Assembly: GCA_038503035.1 (NCBI GenBank)
Contig: JAVSML010001167.1
Coordinates: 809,893-873,892, forward strand
Direction: 5' to 3'
DNA from: Crocodylus rhombifer
Lineage: Eukaryota > Chordata > Crocodylia > Crocodylidae
DNA: 64,000 nt
Position 1 is the first letter of the stretch; each line of letters begins with the position of its first letter. A program made the position numbers and the translations under genes. Below are positions 36,956 through 49,135 of this stretch, piece by piece. The notes under the pieces are model-generated. The model saw nothing but the letters and a program-made list of their open reading frames with translations. It ran no database searches and was not told the origin of the DNA.

Positions 36956-39213
36956 TTTTATATGCCATTGTGAGAACCATCTGTGGATGGAACAGCAAAA
37001 CTTTAATAGCGTTAACTCTATAGATGACTTTCCAAGTAACTGAACTGACCACTGCAAAAATCTGTTTTTCTTTAAACATTAGTAATTTACTTCCTAATAG
37101 CAACGAATGGCTTCTCTGCCATGTTCTCTTTCTATGGATATGTAACATTCATCTCTCGAATTAATTGTATTTGCATACCAAATTGCTTTCCTTGGGATAA
37201 CTTCAAAAAAAAATTCCATAAACATAACACATAATACAATAATACTGTACACAGAGCTGATATTTTAATTTTCACTAATCTCTATGGATTGTTATTGTAA
37301 ATCATTCAAAACAGTCCGCTACCAATAAATTGATTATAATAAATTAGTTTATTAAATTATGATTAGCTTATTATTAAATTAGTCCCTGTTATAGCTATCA
37401 GGGACCATACAGTTCCTAGTTTATTACTGGAATCACATATGTAATGGGCAAAATCAGCACTCCTGCTTTTTATTTAAGGAAAGTAGCTGCTCAGATTGTT
37501 TAAAGCAAAGTTGAAGGTAAAAGACATATTATGATGGCCTTCCATACCCCCCTCATATCCCCCTATCCCAGCTTCCTAGTACAAAGGAGACTTTTTCTGC
37601 ATGTATGGAGAGGAATGACTAGATCTGGGGACACCTCAGGCACTCTGGGGCTCTATTCCCTAGAGGTCTTGAGCATTTGTTTATTTGCAGGCACCATATG
37701 GAAAGCTAATAAGCATTCATATGAGTAGTCTCTCATTGTTATCATGAGAAGATAATTCCCAAATGAATAGAATTCACAGGCTGTCAACCATTGCTACAGT
37801 GTCTAATCACAATTTAAAGCAGGAGTAATGAAACTGTCCAGACAGATGCACGCACCTGTAATGCTTTGTTTAAATGATCACATTTTAAGGGGGTTTGCTG
37901 GCTCCCAGATGCTAAGCAGAGGCTCAGCAAAAAGCAACTATCAACCAGCTTCTGGAAAGCATAGCAGAATTTGAGCTGAACCAAGGCAGGTTCTTCCTCT
38001 TTCACACCCTGAACCTTCCCTTTTTTTCTCTGCTCACACTGGAGTTCTTGAAGCACTCAGCAGTGGCGTTGGTTGTGAGCTACAACATTCTGGTTTTGAT
38101 TTGGTATTTTAATTTGGGGTCATCTGAATGGTTAGGACTGGATCTGCCATAGTTTAGATGGTATTTGGATCTTGGCTGTGGGTTGATCCTCCCCTTTGTC
38201 ACAATTTTGTAAAATTAATAATAGCTTGGTGCAAATTTTACAGTCAGTTCATCTTGGCCATGTTAACTGGTCTCACAGAATTTCATGTAATAGAAATAAG
38301 ATAGATGTAGCGGTTATGTCAGGGCAAAGATCCAACAAGTGCTGCATTGCTCACAATTTTTTTTTCTTCCTCATTGTAGACAGCTTCCATTGTAAAGAGA
38401 AAGACTCACTGCAGAAATCGCAGTGTAATTTTTTCCTCTATAACTCCCCATGACTGATCATTGAGATAATTTACAATAGCAAGTAAAAAATGGAAGCAAC
38501 TCAAGCCTTTTAGTTTTCTACAATTGTACTGTGGCAGAGGTAAAGATTAAGGACCAGATTCAGTAAAGGATTTTGGCACCTAAAATGCAATTTAGGTAGA
38601 ATTAAGATATCTTAAGTCCAGAACTGTGACCTGGAAGGCACCTGGTCAGCAGCTATCTAATCTCTGATAATTCAGCATGCTTTCTGATCTCCCAGTTTCC
38701 TGACTCAGCTCACTCATAGACTTTCCTCATCTCTTGACCTCCTGGTTTCCTGATTTGTCTTGGCCTTGGAGTCTTATTGCCCTCTCTGCCTCTGGTTGCT
38801 AAGTACAGCATTCTTGTTCCCCAGTTGGCTCTCCGGCCAGGCCTCCTATGTCTCAACCATGAACACCATTGAGAGAATTTCTTCCTAATCCCTATAATCT
38901 GAAGATTTTCTGTCCCAAAACATGAAAGTTCAATTTCTTGCAAGAATTTTATGATTATAAGAATAATGAGCTTTTTATATTTAAAACAACTTCAGATTTT
39001 TTAAATCATCCTAAATTCTGGGTATAAATGAAACCCTGTGGTAATGAGTTCCATAAGTATGTTGCTGGGGAGAGAGGAGGAAATCACTCTTTAGAAACAT
39101 CCTTTTATTTTAGCTTCATCATGTTTCTCTTTTTGCTTGTGGTGTTATGAAAAGAAGTTTTTGTTTTATTGCATGTCAATTTTATCTTTGACCCCTTCTC
39201 TCCAGCCTGCATT
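36956..39213. other. Intergenic, AT-rich, no recognised feature
   Basis: About 2.3 kb of AT-rich sequence. No gene or repeat family was recognised with confidence. Confidence 0.4.
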
Positions 39214-40096
39214 ATCATAGAAACATAAAATCATAGAAGTAGGGTCGGAAGGGACCGTGTAGCTCTTCCTGGGCAGAAGAAAAACTGGGCTCAAATGACT
39301 CCAGCCAGGTACGCATCAAGCCTTTTTTTAAAGACCCCCAGGGTAGGAGCCAGCACCACTTCCTTTGGAAGTTGGTTCCAGATCCTAGCCGCCCTGACTG
39401 TGAAGTAGTTTTTACAGATGTCTAATCCAAACCTCCTCTCCAACAACTTGTGGCCGTTATTCCTTGTTATGCCAGGGGGCGCAAGGGGAAACAAAGTCTC
39501 TCCCAAACCCTTCTGGTCCTCCCTAGTGAGTTTATAGACAGTCACCAGGTCCCCCCCCAGCCTTCTCTTGTGAAGGCTGAACAGATTCAGGTCCCGCAGT
39601 CTCTCATTGTAGGGGCTGCCCTGTAGTCCCCGGATCATGTGGGTGGCTCTCCTCTGGACCCTCTCAATGTTGTCCACATCCCTCCTGAAGTGGGGCTCCC
39701 AGAACTGAACACAGTACTCCTGCTGTGGCCTGACCAGCATCGCATAGGGGTGGAGGATCACCTCCTTGGCTCTACTTGAGATGCACCTGTGGATGCACGA
39801 CAAGGTCCGGTTAGCCCTGCCAACCGTGACCTCGCCTTGTCGGCCCATGTTCATCTTGGAGTCAATAACAACTTCGAGATCCCTTTCTGCCTCCGTGCTC
39901 CCAAGAAGGGAGTTCCCCATCTTATAAGTGTGCTGCTGGTTACTACTGCCCATGTGCAGCACCCTGCACTTGTCAGTATTGAAACGCATCCTGTTTTTGT
40001 AGCCCACCCCTGCAACCTATCCAGGTCTTGTTGCAGTCTTTCCCACCCTACTAGCGTGCTCACCTCACCGCATATTTTGGTATCATCAGCAAATTA
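39214..40096 (-). repeat. CR1 LINE, 5'-truncated
   Basis: The reverse-complement CR1 3' end (catagaaacataaaatcatagaag, then gggtcggaagggacc) is at the left. The minus strand then encodes the RT thumb and C-terminus in an open stretch at 39291-40007 (RMRFNTDKCRVLHMG...). The element is cut just after the catalytic region (ggtatcatcagcaaatta, 40096). The subfamily matches the fragment at 48529. Confidence 0.9.
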
Positions 40097-41509
40097 TCGT
40101 TATTCCACTGGAAATGTCTTCACTAAGCAAGTGTGCATTGGGCCTTGCTGCAGTTATGTGACATTTCCTTCAGCAGTGGGGAGGCACCACTCTCTTCTCT
40201 TTGAAGGCCTGTTTTTGGTAGGTTCCCATGGCTTTCTTTGTGGTTCTTCTCCCTTGCTTAGCTGAGCCCATTGCGTTTGACTTTGGAAGATCCTATTTTC
40301 TTTTTTTTTCCTTTCCTCTCTCTCTCAGAGTCCTTCTTTGATCAACTCTTTACTGCTTAAGTAAAACCCCTGAATCTTCTTTCTAAGCCAAGTTTGAAGT
40401 CAACAGAGTTGAGTTCAAATATTTGTGCAGGATATGTTCCTGGCCCTGGCCCCTGGCCCTCACTGGGCTCTTTTCAGCAGGGACGTTAGACAGCGGCAGC
40501 AGTCTTGAAGCTCTGGGACTCAGCAGCAGAAGGCATTTGATATGGGGGGGGACCTGCCAGAGAACTTCACCTGGTTCTGAGCAACCTTGTGGCCTGGGGG
40601 CATCTGGGAGTGCAGTGGAGCCCAGACCTGTGCCTCCTCTCCCTAGCACTTGCTGATAAACTCGGGGCACATCCAGGTTGGGCAAGTCTGACCATAGCTG
40701 CTCCTGTCCCAGTAGCTCAGGTTCCAGATTTCACCTTCCTCCCACATGACTCTGCACCAGGGGTCTCAGCTGGGGCCTGGGGGGACAGGGGGGCTGGAAT
40801 GGGGGTGTCTCCAGGGATTTCATGGGGATCTGGAGGTTTCAGGGATGTGTGGGGGTATCCAAGCATTTCCTGGGGATCTGGGGATCTTTGGAAGACTGGA
40901 GGTCCTCAGGGACCAGGGGATCTGGGTCCAGGAGATTTGGAGGTCCTCACAACAGGGGGCTGCTGTCTGAGGAGTGGTGGGGGCATTGCAGCCAGGCAGA
41001 ATTTGGGCAGGAGACAGTCCCCAAGGAGGGGACTATTGGAGCAGCTGTAGGGGGCAGTTCAGGATGGAGCTGGGCTGGGGGGTGTTCCCCAGTCCTCCCC
41101 CACTGCCCAGAGTGTGTTGCCTCTCCCCATGGCCAGCAACCCTCCTCCCCCCAGCCACATGTGCCCCAGCCCTTGCATGGATCGGGCCCTGATCTCACCT
41201 GGGTTGACAGGGATGTTTCTGATTGGCATTCTGATCCCCAGGGGTACTGCCTCCACCTTGGGCTGTGCACAGATCCTAGTCCTGCCTCTAGCTCTTATTT
41301 CTGTCCCTGATCACCAAGCCTCTAGTGGCAAGTCCTTCACAGCTGTGCAGGCAAAGGACAGTTAGAGAAGGTTTTTTGCCTTAAGGTGTGACTGCTTCAC
41401 TAAACCGATCAACACCGAGCTGATTAGCATTCAGTGTTCTGGTCTCTATAGCAGGGGCCACATAGCACTTAACTTTTGGGCTCCCAAGCCCTTTATTGGT
41501 CTTTAGATC
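40097..41509. other. Intergenic; GC-rich block of unknown origin at about 40430-41360
   Basis: The region from about 40430 is GC-rich with imperfect internal repeats based on ggggatctggagg / tggggatct (40800-40950). No terminal repeats, coding signature or promoter architecture were recognised. It may be the interior of a further MITE whose ends are not visible. Confidence 0.4.
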
Positions 41510-42417
41510 TGTGACGGGCTAGCTGGCAGTGACTTAGCCCAGGGGTTTTGAAAGGGCAAAACATGATTGGAGTACTTGGGATTGGCCTCTTGGGTAACCT
41601 GGAGGGGGATAAAAGGGGCAGCATGGGCTGACTCAGGAGAGACCAGGAAGGGACCACAAGGAAGGAGATTCAAAGAGCTGGCAAGAGCTGGGCCAGCAGG
41701 GCAGGAACAGTTGCCCCAGAAGTACCTGAAGGAGTGGGACCTGCAGGCAGCAGTGGGACCCTCAGCAGCGCGGTGTGCGGCTGGCAGGAGAGGCTCCCCG
41801 CTGGGCTCCTCCAGGGAGAGGCCATGCAGCGCGACATGAGGCCGGGGCTCCGGGAAGGTCAAGACCCCTAACTTGGCACAATACCAGTGCTGGTGGCTGT
41901 GTGGTAGAGTTTCTGCCATGTGGGAGATTGGAGATGAAGTCCCAGCTGGGCTGACTGGGGGTGAGTGAAGTAACAGGGAGAAATCCTTGTTGCAGTGGAA
42001 GGGGTCATTGTGTTTTCCCTCTTTCCTCCCCCCCCGCTCCTTGTACCTAGGCCTACAATCCTTGTCATTTGACATTTTGTATTTTGTGCCTTTTATATTT
42101 CCCCAACCAGTATTGTTTGTTCTGCTGTTTGTGTTTTATATTCTGTTAACCCTGTCTTTTGTCAGTGATTGTAAGTGTCTAACCTTTGTTGAATCCTGCC
42201 CACTCGGGGCTTTCTAGTGTCCGCTATACCCTCTGATTTATGCCTATGTTCCCAGTACTGTTCGCTCATTAAAAGGTATATGGTTAAGTCCCCATTGGTG
42301 AGCTGGCTGTGCTCTATAGGGGGATGAGAGTCCCTACACCTCCCACAGCACTTGTGCACCTGCTTTGATCCCTTCCGTTGGAGAGGGGGTACCTCTTGGA
42401 GTACCGCCCAGGTTACA
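41510..42417 (+). mobile_element. Probable solo LTR of an endogenous retrovirus-like element
   Basis: The 908-bp block begins TGTGACGGGC and ends CCAGGTTACA (TG...CA ends, short inverted TGTGAC/GTTACA). It is flanked by a perfect 4-bp direct repeat GATC (41506-41509, 42418-42421). A TATA-like ggggataaaagggg lies at about 41607-41620 and an ATTAAA near 42270, which would give an unusually long R region. No primer-binding site, gag, pol or env sequence follows, so it is read as a recombined solo LTR. A DNA element with short termini is the alternative. Confidence 0.6.
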
Positions 42418-43074
42418 GATCTTTTAAAATCCATTTAAATGTCAGGCCTCACTTCTTTGAAGCCCACAGACAATAATCTAAGACAATGAAACAAACTTAA
42501 TCTACCCGGTAGTGCAACTGAAGGTTGGGGAGGGGGGCATGACTTTGGCAGCAGCCTCAGGGGGTGCAAAAATTGTTACCACTGCAACAGCAACTAACTG
42601 AGCCACCACCATCAGCACTGGCACTGCCCCATGCATCATAGCTGTCCCACAGTGCAGGACTGCCCTGCTATGCCTCTGACTTACCTATCCTACTAAGTAC
42701 ATGTGCAACCAAAATAAATGCAATTCTATAGAACATTTTTCTAGGCTTTCCTGTGCATTGTATGTTGTCCATGTAGGTAGGTAATAAGCACCATGGGCAA
42801 ATGACCACTTTCTGGATCAGAAATATTAAATAGCTACCTAACCATGCATTGAATGAGGCCAAGGCCCCACTGAGAAATAATACATGATCATGAACTGAAA
42901 GACTATCATAATGCATATGTATAATTATGCACAGGATGCTAAATTGAAGTTGCATAGGCAACCTTTATTCCTGCTTTCCCTAACTTTTGAAGGCTTGATT
43001 TTCCAATCTTAATATTTTTATGTTATTTTTTGGGTGTAATGTGAATATTATCATACCACAGGCTCCCAAACTAA
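42418..43074. other. Intergenic, no recognised feature
   Basis: No gene or repeat was recognised. Confidence 0.4.
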
Positions 43075-43444
43075 GGCCAGTGCTGTTCTGAATATTTATT
43101 AATGTTCTGGGAAATGTAAGGAATAGTGAAATGGCAAAATCTGAAGTTACACGAACTTATTCAGGATACCCCAAGCCAGAGATGACCATGGAATTCTAGA
43201 AGGTTCTAGCTAACATAAACAATAAGACAACAAAGATGTGGCAGTGTTGATAAAGGTAAAGGACTATATCTGGGAAACACTATCTTGCAGGGAATAATTT
43301 AAAGTATCATATTGTTGCTGAGTTTTAAAATAAAAAGTCAGGGAAGAATCTGGGTGTTACTGTGAACAGGACAGTGCAAATCACTTGTCAAAACAACAAA
43401 CAAGATGATAGGATGAAATGGGATGGATAACACATAAAGTAATA

Positions 43445-44009
43445 CAGGCAGTCCTTGGACTTACAACACAATTGGTTCCTGAAAACTGCATCTTAAGTCA
43501 AAATGTAGCTCAGAACCAATTTTCTCATAAGAAACAATGTTATATATGGGGGATTGGTTCCTGAACCAAGGCCCAGTACCCTGTTTTCACCAAAAATACC
43601 CCAGTTTTTGTACTTGATCAATTATAGATGAGTAATATAGCTACATTAATGTATTTATATTGTAAATAGCAATCATATTGATTTGGTAGGACTTCTTTGA
43701 GGTGACTTTGCTGGTTTTTTTGAAAGGCTCTTGGTTGGACTTTCTAAAGGGTTGTTGGCTGCAGTCTTAGGAGTTTTGGCTGCAGGTTTTTCTGGAGTCT
43801 TGTCTGCTTTCTTAAAGAAAGTGTCCAAGGAAGTTTGGACAGATGTTCTCCAGGGAGATGAGTGAACTTGTTTGCTGGCCAGGCATCGCATTGGATCAAG
43901 TGTTGTAAAGTTGAAACTGATGTCATAAAGTTGAAAGAGGGTGTCAATTTAAAAACGTTGTAAATGTGAAATGTTGTAACTCAAAACATTGTAAGTTTAG
44001 GACTGACTG
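43445..44009 (-). mobile_element. pogo/Tigger-like DNA transposon remnant
   Basis: The ends CAGGCAGTCCTTGGACTTAC and gtaagtttaggactgactg are inverted repeats, flanked by TA on each side (43443-43444, 44010-44011), as in Tc1/mariner-pogo elements. The 565-bp copy is an internal-deletion derivative that keeps a C-terminal part of the transposase on the minus strand. It splits the LINE copy at 43075-44250. Confidence 0.8.
43673..43891 (-). pseudogene. pogo/Tigger transposase C-terminal tail fragment with PCNA-binding motif
   Basis: This 72-codon minus-strand frame reads a leader, then QTSLDTFFKKADKTPEKPAA at residues 19-38, then a lysine/proline/serine-rich tail (KTPK...SPTKSLSKKPAKSP). QTSLDTFF (43814-43837) fits the PIP-box consensus Q-x-x-hydrophobic-x-x-F-F. 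Drosophila pogo transposase is known to carry such a PCNA-interaction motif near its C-terminus. The DNA-binding and DDE catalytic domains are absent, so no transposition activity is expected. The assignment combines motif, position and the TIR/TA context. Confidence 0.65.
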
Positions 44010-44250
44010 TAATATGTAATTATAATTTAATGGTATATCTAGAATATTGTGTTCAGCTCTGAGCATTCTATCCCTAAAAGGATAGCCATCAGAGAGAGAA
44101 GAGTTTCAGAGACAGGTAATGCATATGGTCAGAAGCATATAAACGCATCCAGAGATTGAGATGTATTTTAAGGTAGAGACAAGATGTATATGAAAGCTAT
44201 ACAAAATATCAAATGGTCTATAGAAAGTGGTCAAAGGTCTGCCGAAACCA

Positions 44251-46984
44251 AGATGCCCAACTGGGCTAGCATGGTTAAGGCTTACTAGTTTCTGTAGCCA
44301 ACAGCACAAATGCCATTGATGCCAGATTGCATCTGATTGCCCAGTCTGATACCCAGGTACCCATTTATAGCTCAGGCAACTGAGGCATGTTTTGGCTTAA
44401 GCACTCCTATTTTACTTTTTCTTAGACTACAAGAAGAATTTTAATGGATTTGAAAGGCAATGTATCAAGGACTGGCAAAGGGAATGCTTTTCCACATAGC
44501 ACAATGAGTGGATATAACACATTTTCTCAAGATATAAATAAGGTCAGAAGATTAGCAGGACTCGACACCACTGGAAACAACATACCAGACAAGATGGAGC
44601 ACTTTTTCTGACCTGGTATGCAGTTCCTGTGTAAGTAAGTATATGGTTCTTCCTGTATATGGGAAAAATATAACAAGGGAACAAAACTCTAGCACTTGGC
44701 ATTTTGGAACTAAACAATGGGCCGTATTCATCCTTGGTGAACTGCCACTAATTCCATTACTTTTTTAACAGGGTTCCTGCTAGGTTCCATATCTAAACCT
44801 GTATCCCTACAGATAGATATTGGCAATATATATGTCTCTCCAATCTGGTTCCTCCCAACTCCTCCCAAGGCACAGACCCCACACTAGATGATTCAGACAA
44901 TAGAACAGGATCGACAACACAGCTATGGAATTGACTGAACCTGTTTAATTTAGGAGAGTTGAGCCATGCAGAAAGGGGACCATCTGTACTTAAAATCAAT
45001 AAATAAGAGTCCTCCCACCCACATAAAAATACAGAAAAGTGCTCGTAATTTACCACTTTGCCTATTTGGTCAAACGTACTATTGATAAGATGCTGCTTAG
45101 TTCCTTATTTGTTTAATATTCACTTTTCCTCAAATCCAAACAATTTTATATTCTGTACTAAGTATATGCAGAGTTGCTAAGGTTAATCTGATTTGATCTC
45201 GTCTTCTTCATTATATTGAGGCTCTATCACTGGAAATAGAAATGTCCCGGGTACATTATATAACAACAAAATTATATGCAAATGTAAAAATTAACTCATT
45301 CTAACTTGACTTATTGCTACATGAGCCTAGACTCCTCATCCACATAAAAATTATTCAGCCGCAAAAAGCCCTTGAGCATAACATGACATTTACAGCATCT
45401 ATGAGTGTTTCTTGTTTATTTCTTGTAAATTTCCTTTGGTAATAACTTAGTAACTGAGAAGCATTATACAACATCCAAATACAGTACATGATTATCTCAT
45501 ATTTTATACAACACATGTTAAAGTAATTAATTTTCTCAGGCAAATGTCATACCATCTAGTTCATGGTTATGAGCCAAATATTTGTTCAGTCATTTGTTAG
45601 AAATATATGCATAACCACGGAACACTTTAGCTTCATTGTATTTAACAAATGTAATTTAAAGGGACATTATCAAAGTTGTTAAGGTTTTAACTTTCACTGT
45701 AGCAGTTGTTCCATTTAATTGCAGTTCCCTTACAGATTGTAATGGGGGGTTTTTGTTGTTGGGTTGGGTTTTTTTGGCTTTGTTTTTTAATCTTTGCTAC
45801 AGCATTTCACTTAATAAATTTAAATGTACTATGTTGGGCAGTGCATGGCAGGTAGCTTGTTATTTGTGCCCCAGGTTGGCAGGAGAGCGTGTGTTTCATT
45901 TTAACCCTCTTTCTGGTTGTTATTGACATGATTTTGAGCTTGCTCATTGTTTTGTTAGGAGGTATAGCAATTAAGGCTCTTTGGCTGATTTATAAGAACA
46001 GCTGAGCTTCATAAGAGGGTAAAGTGAATGGCAAGTTGGGGAAATAAACTTCTTCAATCTTTCATAGAACTCCCCCTCAAGGGCAGCAATTCAAGAGTCA
46101 TTATTCTCAACCAGGCGAGTGAGTGCAAGTTGGCATTACATCATCGGAACAGCTTCTCATTGGCAAATCATGTTGCAAGGGCATGAAAGCATTTCTGGCA
46201 GTTTCTAAAAGCTATCTTTGCTCCTCCCATCCCAAATAAATCCTTTCATATACAATACACTTAACAATAAAAAAGTCCCTGAAAGTACTAAATTTAAATT
46301 GGAGCTGAGCAAATCAGTTCAGAGAACTTAAAAGCATAAATATAGCTGAGCAATTACAAATTCTCCTCAGACCTGACAAGCTTGGCTTTCCTGCACTGAA
46401 CCAGAAATTTCCATGGAAATGTCCATGGAAAGTTCTGGGTCAGTAACCCTAACCTGTATAGCTTTCCTTATTTTTTTTTACACGCCACTAGTTCATCAGC
46501 CTATTCAGCCAATGGCTCTGAAAACAGCAGACCCAATTTTCTTCTCACTTACATAGGTTCTCTGCAAATGAAAACCCTTTTACTTCAGTGGAGTTACTTC
46601 TAATTTACACTGATGTAATCATGAGAAGTAGGTTCTGAACCTCCCGTCAGTGGCTGAAAGGCAGGCAACACTGGTGGCATGGCATAGAGGAAGGCGTACA
46701 GACAGACAGTGGGTTGATGAACTCAAATGGACGGGCAATGGCCAAAATTAAATGAGGTTGCAAGGACAAAGAGAATAAGGATAAAGAACAATTGTGAGGT
46801 GATGGAGAAGGGAAGATAGAAAACCACAAGGACTGAAAGTGGAAGGCAGAAAAGAAAGCAGAAGGGAGGCTAAATGCAAACACAAGAGAGAGGAGAAGGA
46901 ACATTTTGGCAGAGACAAGAATGGTGGGACTATACTGTATTTACAAGATATTTCCAGTAGAAGTAGGGAAGTTTAATGCTAGTG
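44251..46984. other. Intergenic, AT-rich, no recognised feature
   Basis: About 2.7 kb, largely free of recognised repeats. No exon or RNA gene was recognised. The stretch 45820-46260 looks unusually repeat-free. Confidence 0.4.
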
Positions 46985-47470
46985 ACAAGCATCTAAAATA
47001 GTGCATTCAGTTCTGGTCAGCCATGTTCAAATAAGCTGAATTCATACTGAGACAGAACCAATGGAGAAAAGTTACTAAGATGATTAGGGAGAAAGAAAGT
47101 ATATATTAGAGGAGGACACTGAAAGAGCTTGCCTTTTTTCGCCCAGCAAAACAGAGTGGGGGCAAGATTACTCTCTCTGAATGCATCAGGGATAAAATTC
47201 CATGTGAGAAAAAAGGCTATTTAAGGTAAAGGACAATGTTGGTATAAGAATAAATTGGAAAGAAATAAATTTATCCTGAAAATGAGGAGTGAGGCTTTAG
47301 GAGAGACTTCTGATGAGACCACTGGGGTCAAATACCTTGACTAGTTTTAAGATGGAGCTCAATCAGTTTTTGAAAGGGATGATATGACATTGCTTTCTGT
47401 GAGAGTAGGGGGTTGGACTACATGATTCAGGAGGTCACTTCCATTCTCTTGCACCCATGAAACTGCTGAT
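46985..47470 (+). repeat. Old CR1/L3-like LINE 3' end
   Basis: The + strand retains gtgcattcagttctggtcagcc (VFSSGQ-type thumb motif), then a decayed C-terminal region. It ends with the 3'UTR motif gggggttggactacatgattcaggaggtcacttcc, typical of L3/CR1 tails. Confidence 0.7.
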
Positions 47471-48339
47471 TTTTAACAAATTTGAAAGCATTTGAAGTTC
47501 TCTCACCTCTACTTCTAAAACAATGTACTGGCTGCTTTAATACCTTACATTGCATTAATGCTTTTATAGGCAGTGTACTATCCTATTCCAAGCAGAACAG
47601 ACGATTCCTCAAAGCAGCTTTGATCAGTATCATATCCTCAAAGCAGTCTGTAAGGATAGCTTGAAAGCTTTTTATTTAGAAAGAAGTGGCATTTCCTTCA
47701 ATATTTTCTTAATTGAAATAGATGCAGAATCAAGGGCAGAGTATAGGGGTAGCTTGAATGTGGAGTCCAAGCACACCCTTAAACAAGCATTGATCAGTAC
47801 TAGTTTATCAAGGCTATTTGGAAAATGAAAGCTTATATCAGACCCTGGGAATCAAATGGTTTTTATTTCTACCCACCAGCCTAAAAGAATAAGCAGGAAA
47901 ATATAGAATTGGAGGGGATAAGGGAGGTAGAGGGAGACTGATAATTCCTTCACGTAGCTTTGGCTGATGGCAAATCTTCAAGGCAGACTCCAAGGGGAAA
48001 CTTGGAGAACAGCCTGGGGAATTTTCAAAGGCAAAAAAGAGCATGTTAATACTTTTTGATGAGCACAGTGAGTAACTGGGCATTTAAGCAATTCATTGTA
48101 TTTCAATTCTTATGTTTGATAAAGCTTACAATAGGGTATTCAGAATATGGACAAGTTTAATCAGTGAGAAAAATAAGAAGAAATTCTTCCAGGCTTTTCC
48201 TTTGGGCTAAATTTGTAACAGGACAGCATGCACACAACAGACATTTGCAAGATAAGTGTGTGGTTTTGTATTGTGGGTGGAAAGAGATGTTGCCCAGGTA
48301 TCAGACTAAGTGTACAGTGTAAGTGTAATGTATAACTTC
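47471..48339. other. Intergenic, no recognised feature
   Basis: AT-rich; no gene or repeat was recognised. Confidence 0.4.
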
Positions 48340-48960
48340 ACCCTGAGACTAAAGGTAACAGGATGGAGCGTGTTTACCCGTGCATCAATATGCTTTATTA
48401 AATGTGCATTAAATCTAATACCTCCAAGCATTTATAGACATGCTCCAGGGGGCCAGGGAGTGTCTGGAGCATCACATGTATCAGCATCCCTCCACTGAAA
48501 AATGGTGGCAGGGGCACTTTAACTAAATCATAGAATCACAGAATCATAAAAATAGGGTCGGAAGGGACCTTGTAGATCTTCAAGTCCGCCCCGCTGCCTG
48601 GGCAGGAGAAAAACTGGGCTCAAATGACTGCAGCCAGGTAGGCATCAAGCCTCTTCTTAAAGACCCCCAGGGTATGAGCCAGCACCACTTCCCTTACCAG
48701 GTTATCATCGCCTGTGGCCAGGACCAGGTCCAACAGGGCATTTGAAGCTGAAATGAGATAGTTAAAGCACCCTCACTGCCATTTTTCAGTACAGGGATGC
48801 TGATATACATGACACTGAATTCTGCAGAAGCACAGTGTTTACCATGTTCCAGCAGAATCGATTAATGGAGTCTGTTCTGACATGTTATAATTACAATGCA
48901 TCAGTGCAGCCTCTCTGCATGTGTATAGGTGCCCTCCATTGTGAGGTAGTAGGAAAATGT
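48340..48960. mobile_element. Palindromic MITE with a CR1 inserted in its centre
   Basis: The left arm segment 48473-48525 (catgtatcagcatccctcca...cactttaacta) is the near reverse complement of 48757-48812 (agttaaagcaccctcactg...gctgatatacatg). The two arms surround a CR1 fragment at 48529-48750. Outer parts contain tttattaaatgtgcattaa, and gtgtttacccgtgc is probably the left edge. Outer boundaries are approximate. Confidence 0.6.
48529..48750 (-). repeat. CR1 fragment with internal deletion
   Basis: The left 170 bp is a CR1 3' end (aatcatagaatcacagaatc, gggtcggaagggaccttg). At about 48701 it jumps to ttaccaggttatcatcgcctgtgg, matching the endonuclease-region sequence (ATGDDNLV on the minus strand), far upstream in a full-length CR1. 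About 2.5 kb of the element is therefore missing between the two parts. Confidence 0.75.
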
Positions 48961-49135
48961 GGATTAGCCTGTCTTAATGTTCATTAATTTAAGAGCACAG
49001 TTTTTAAGTGACACTTAATACACATTAGCCTATTTTAACGTGCATTAGCAAAAGTGCAGGGTTTTTAAGTGATGTTTAATGTGCATTAAAATAGGCTAAT
49101 GCACATTAAAGCACTTATGTAAATGTACCCTGTTG
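48961..49135. mobile_element. Chompy-like MITE
   Basis: Repeated gcattag/ctaatgc and ttttaagtgac motifs form a palindrome (cacattagcctattttaa versus ttaaaataggctaatgtg-like). The right end is acttatgtaaatgtaccc. The left edge is uncertain. Confidence 0.5.

Larger units (their letters stand above)
43075..44250 (+). repeat. Old CR1/L3-like LINE interrupted by a pogo/Tigger remnant
   Basis: On the + strand the left part retains FNIFIN-LGN-NSE-AKSE (decayed RT active-site region; the FADD block is lost) and later a LGVTV-like patch. After the interruption (44012 on) the frame reads YLEYCVQL, the conserved CR1/L3 thumb motif. Stops are frequent. The right limit is approximate. Confidence 0.65.

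Noticed and set aside
40589..41310. Open frames of 153-162 codons in a GC-rich block
   Set aside because: Tryptophan/glycine-rich repetitive translation of ggggatctgg units, no domain, no splice or promoter context.
41503..42075. A 190-codon minus-strand open frame
   Set aside because: It overlaps the putative solo LTR on the opposite strand; no protein family is recognisable.
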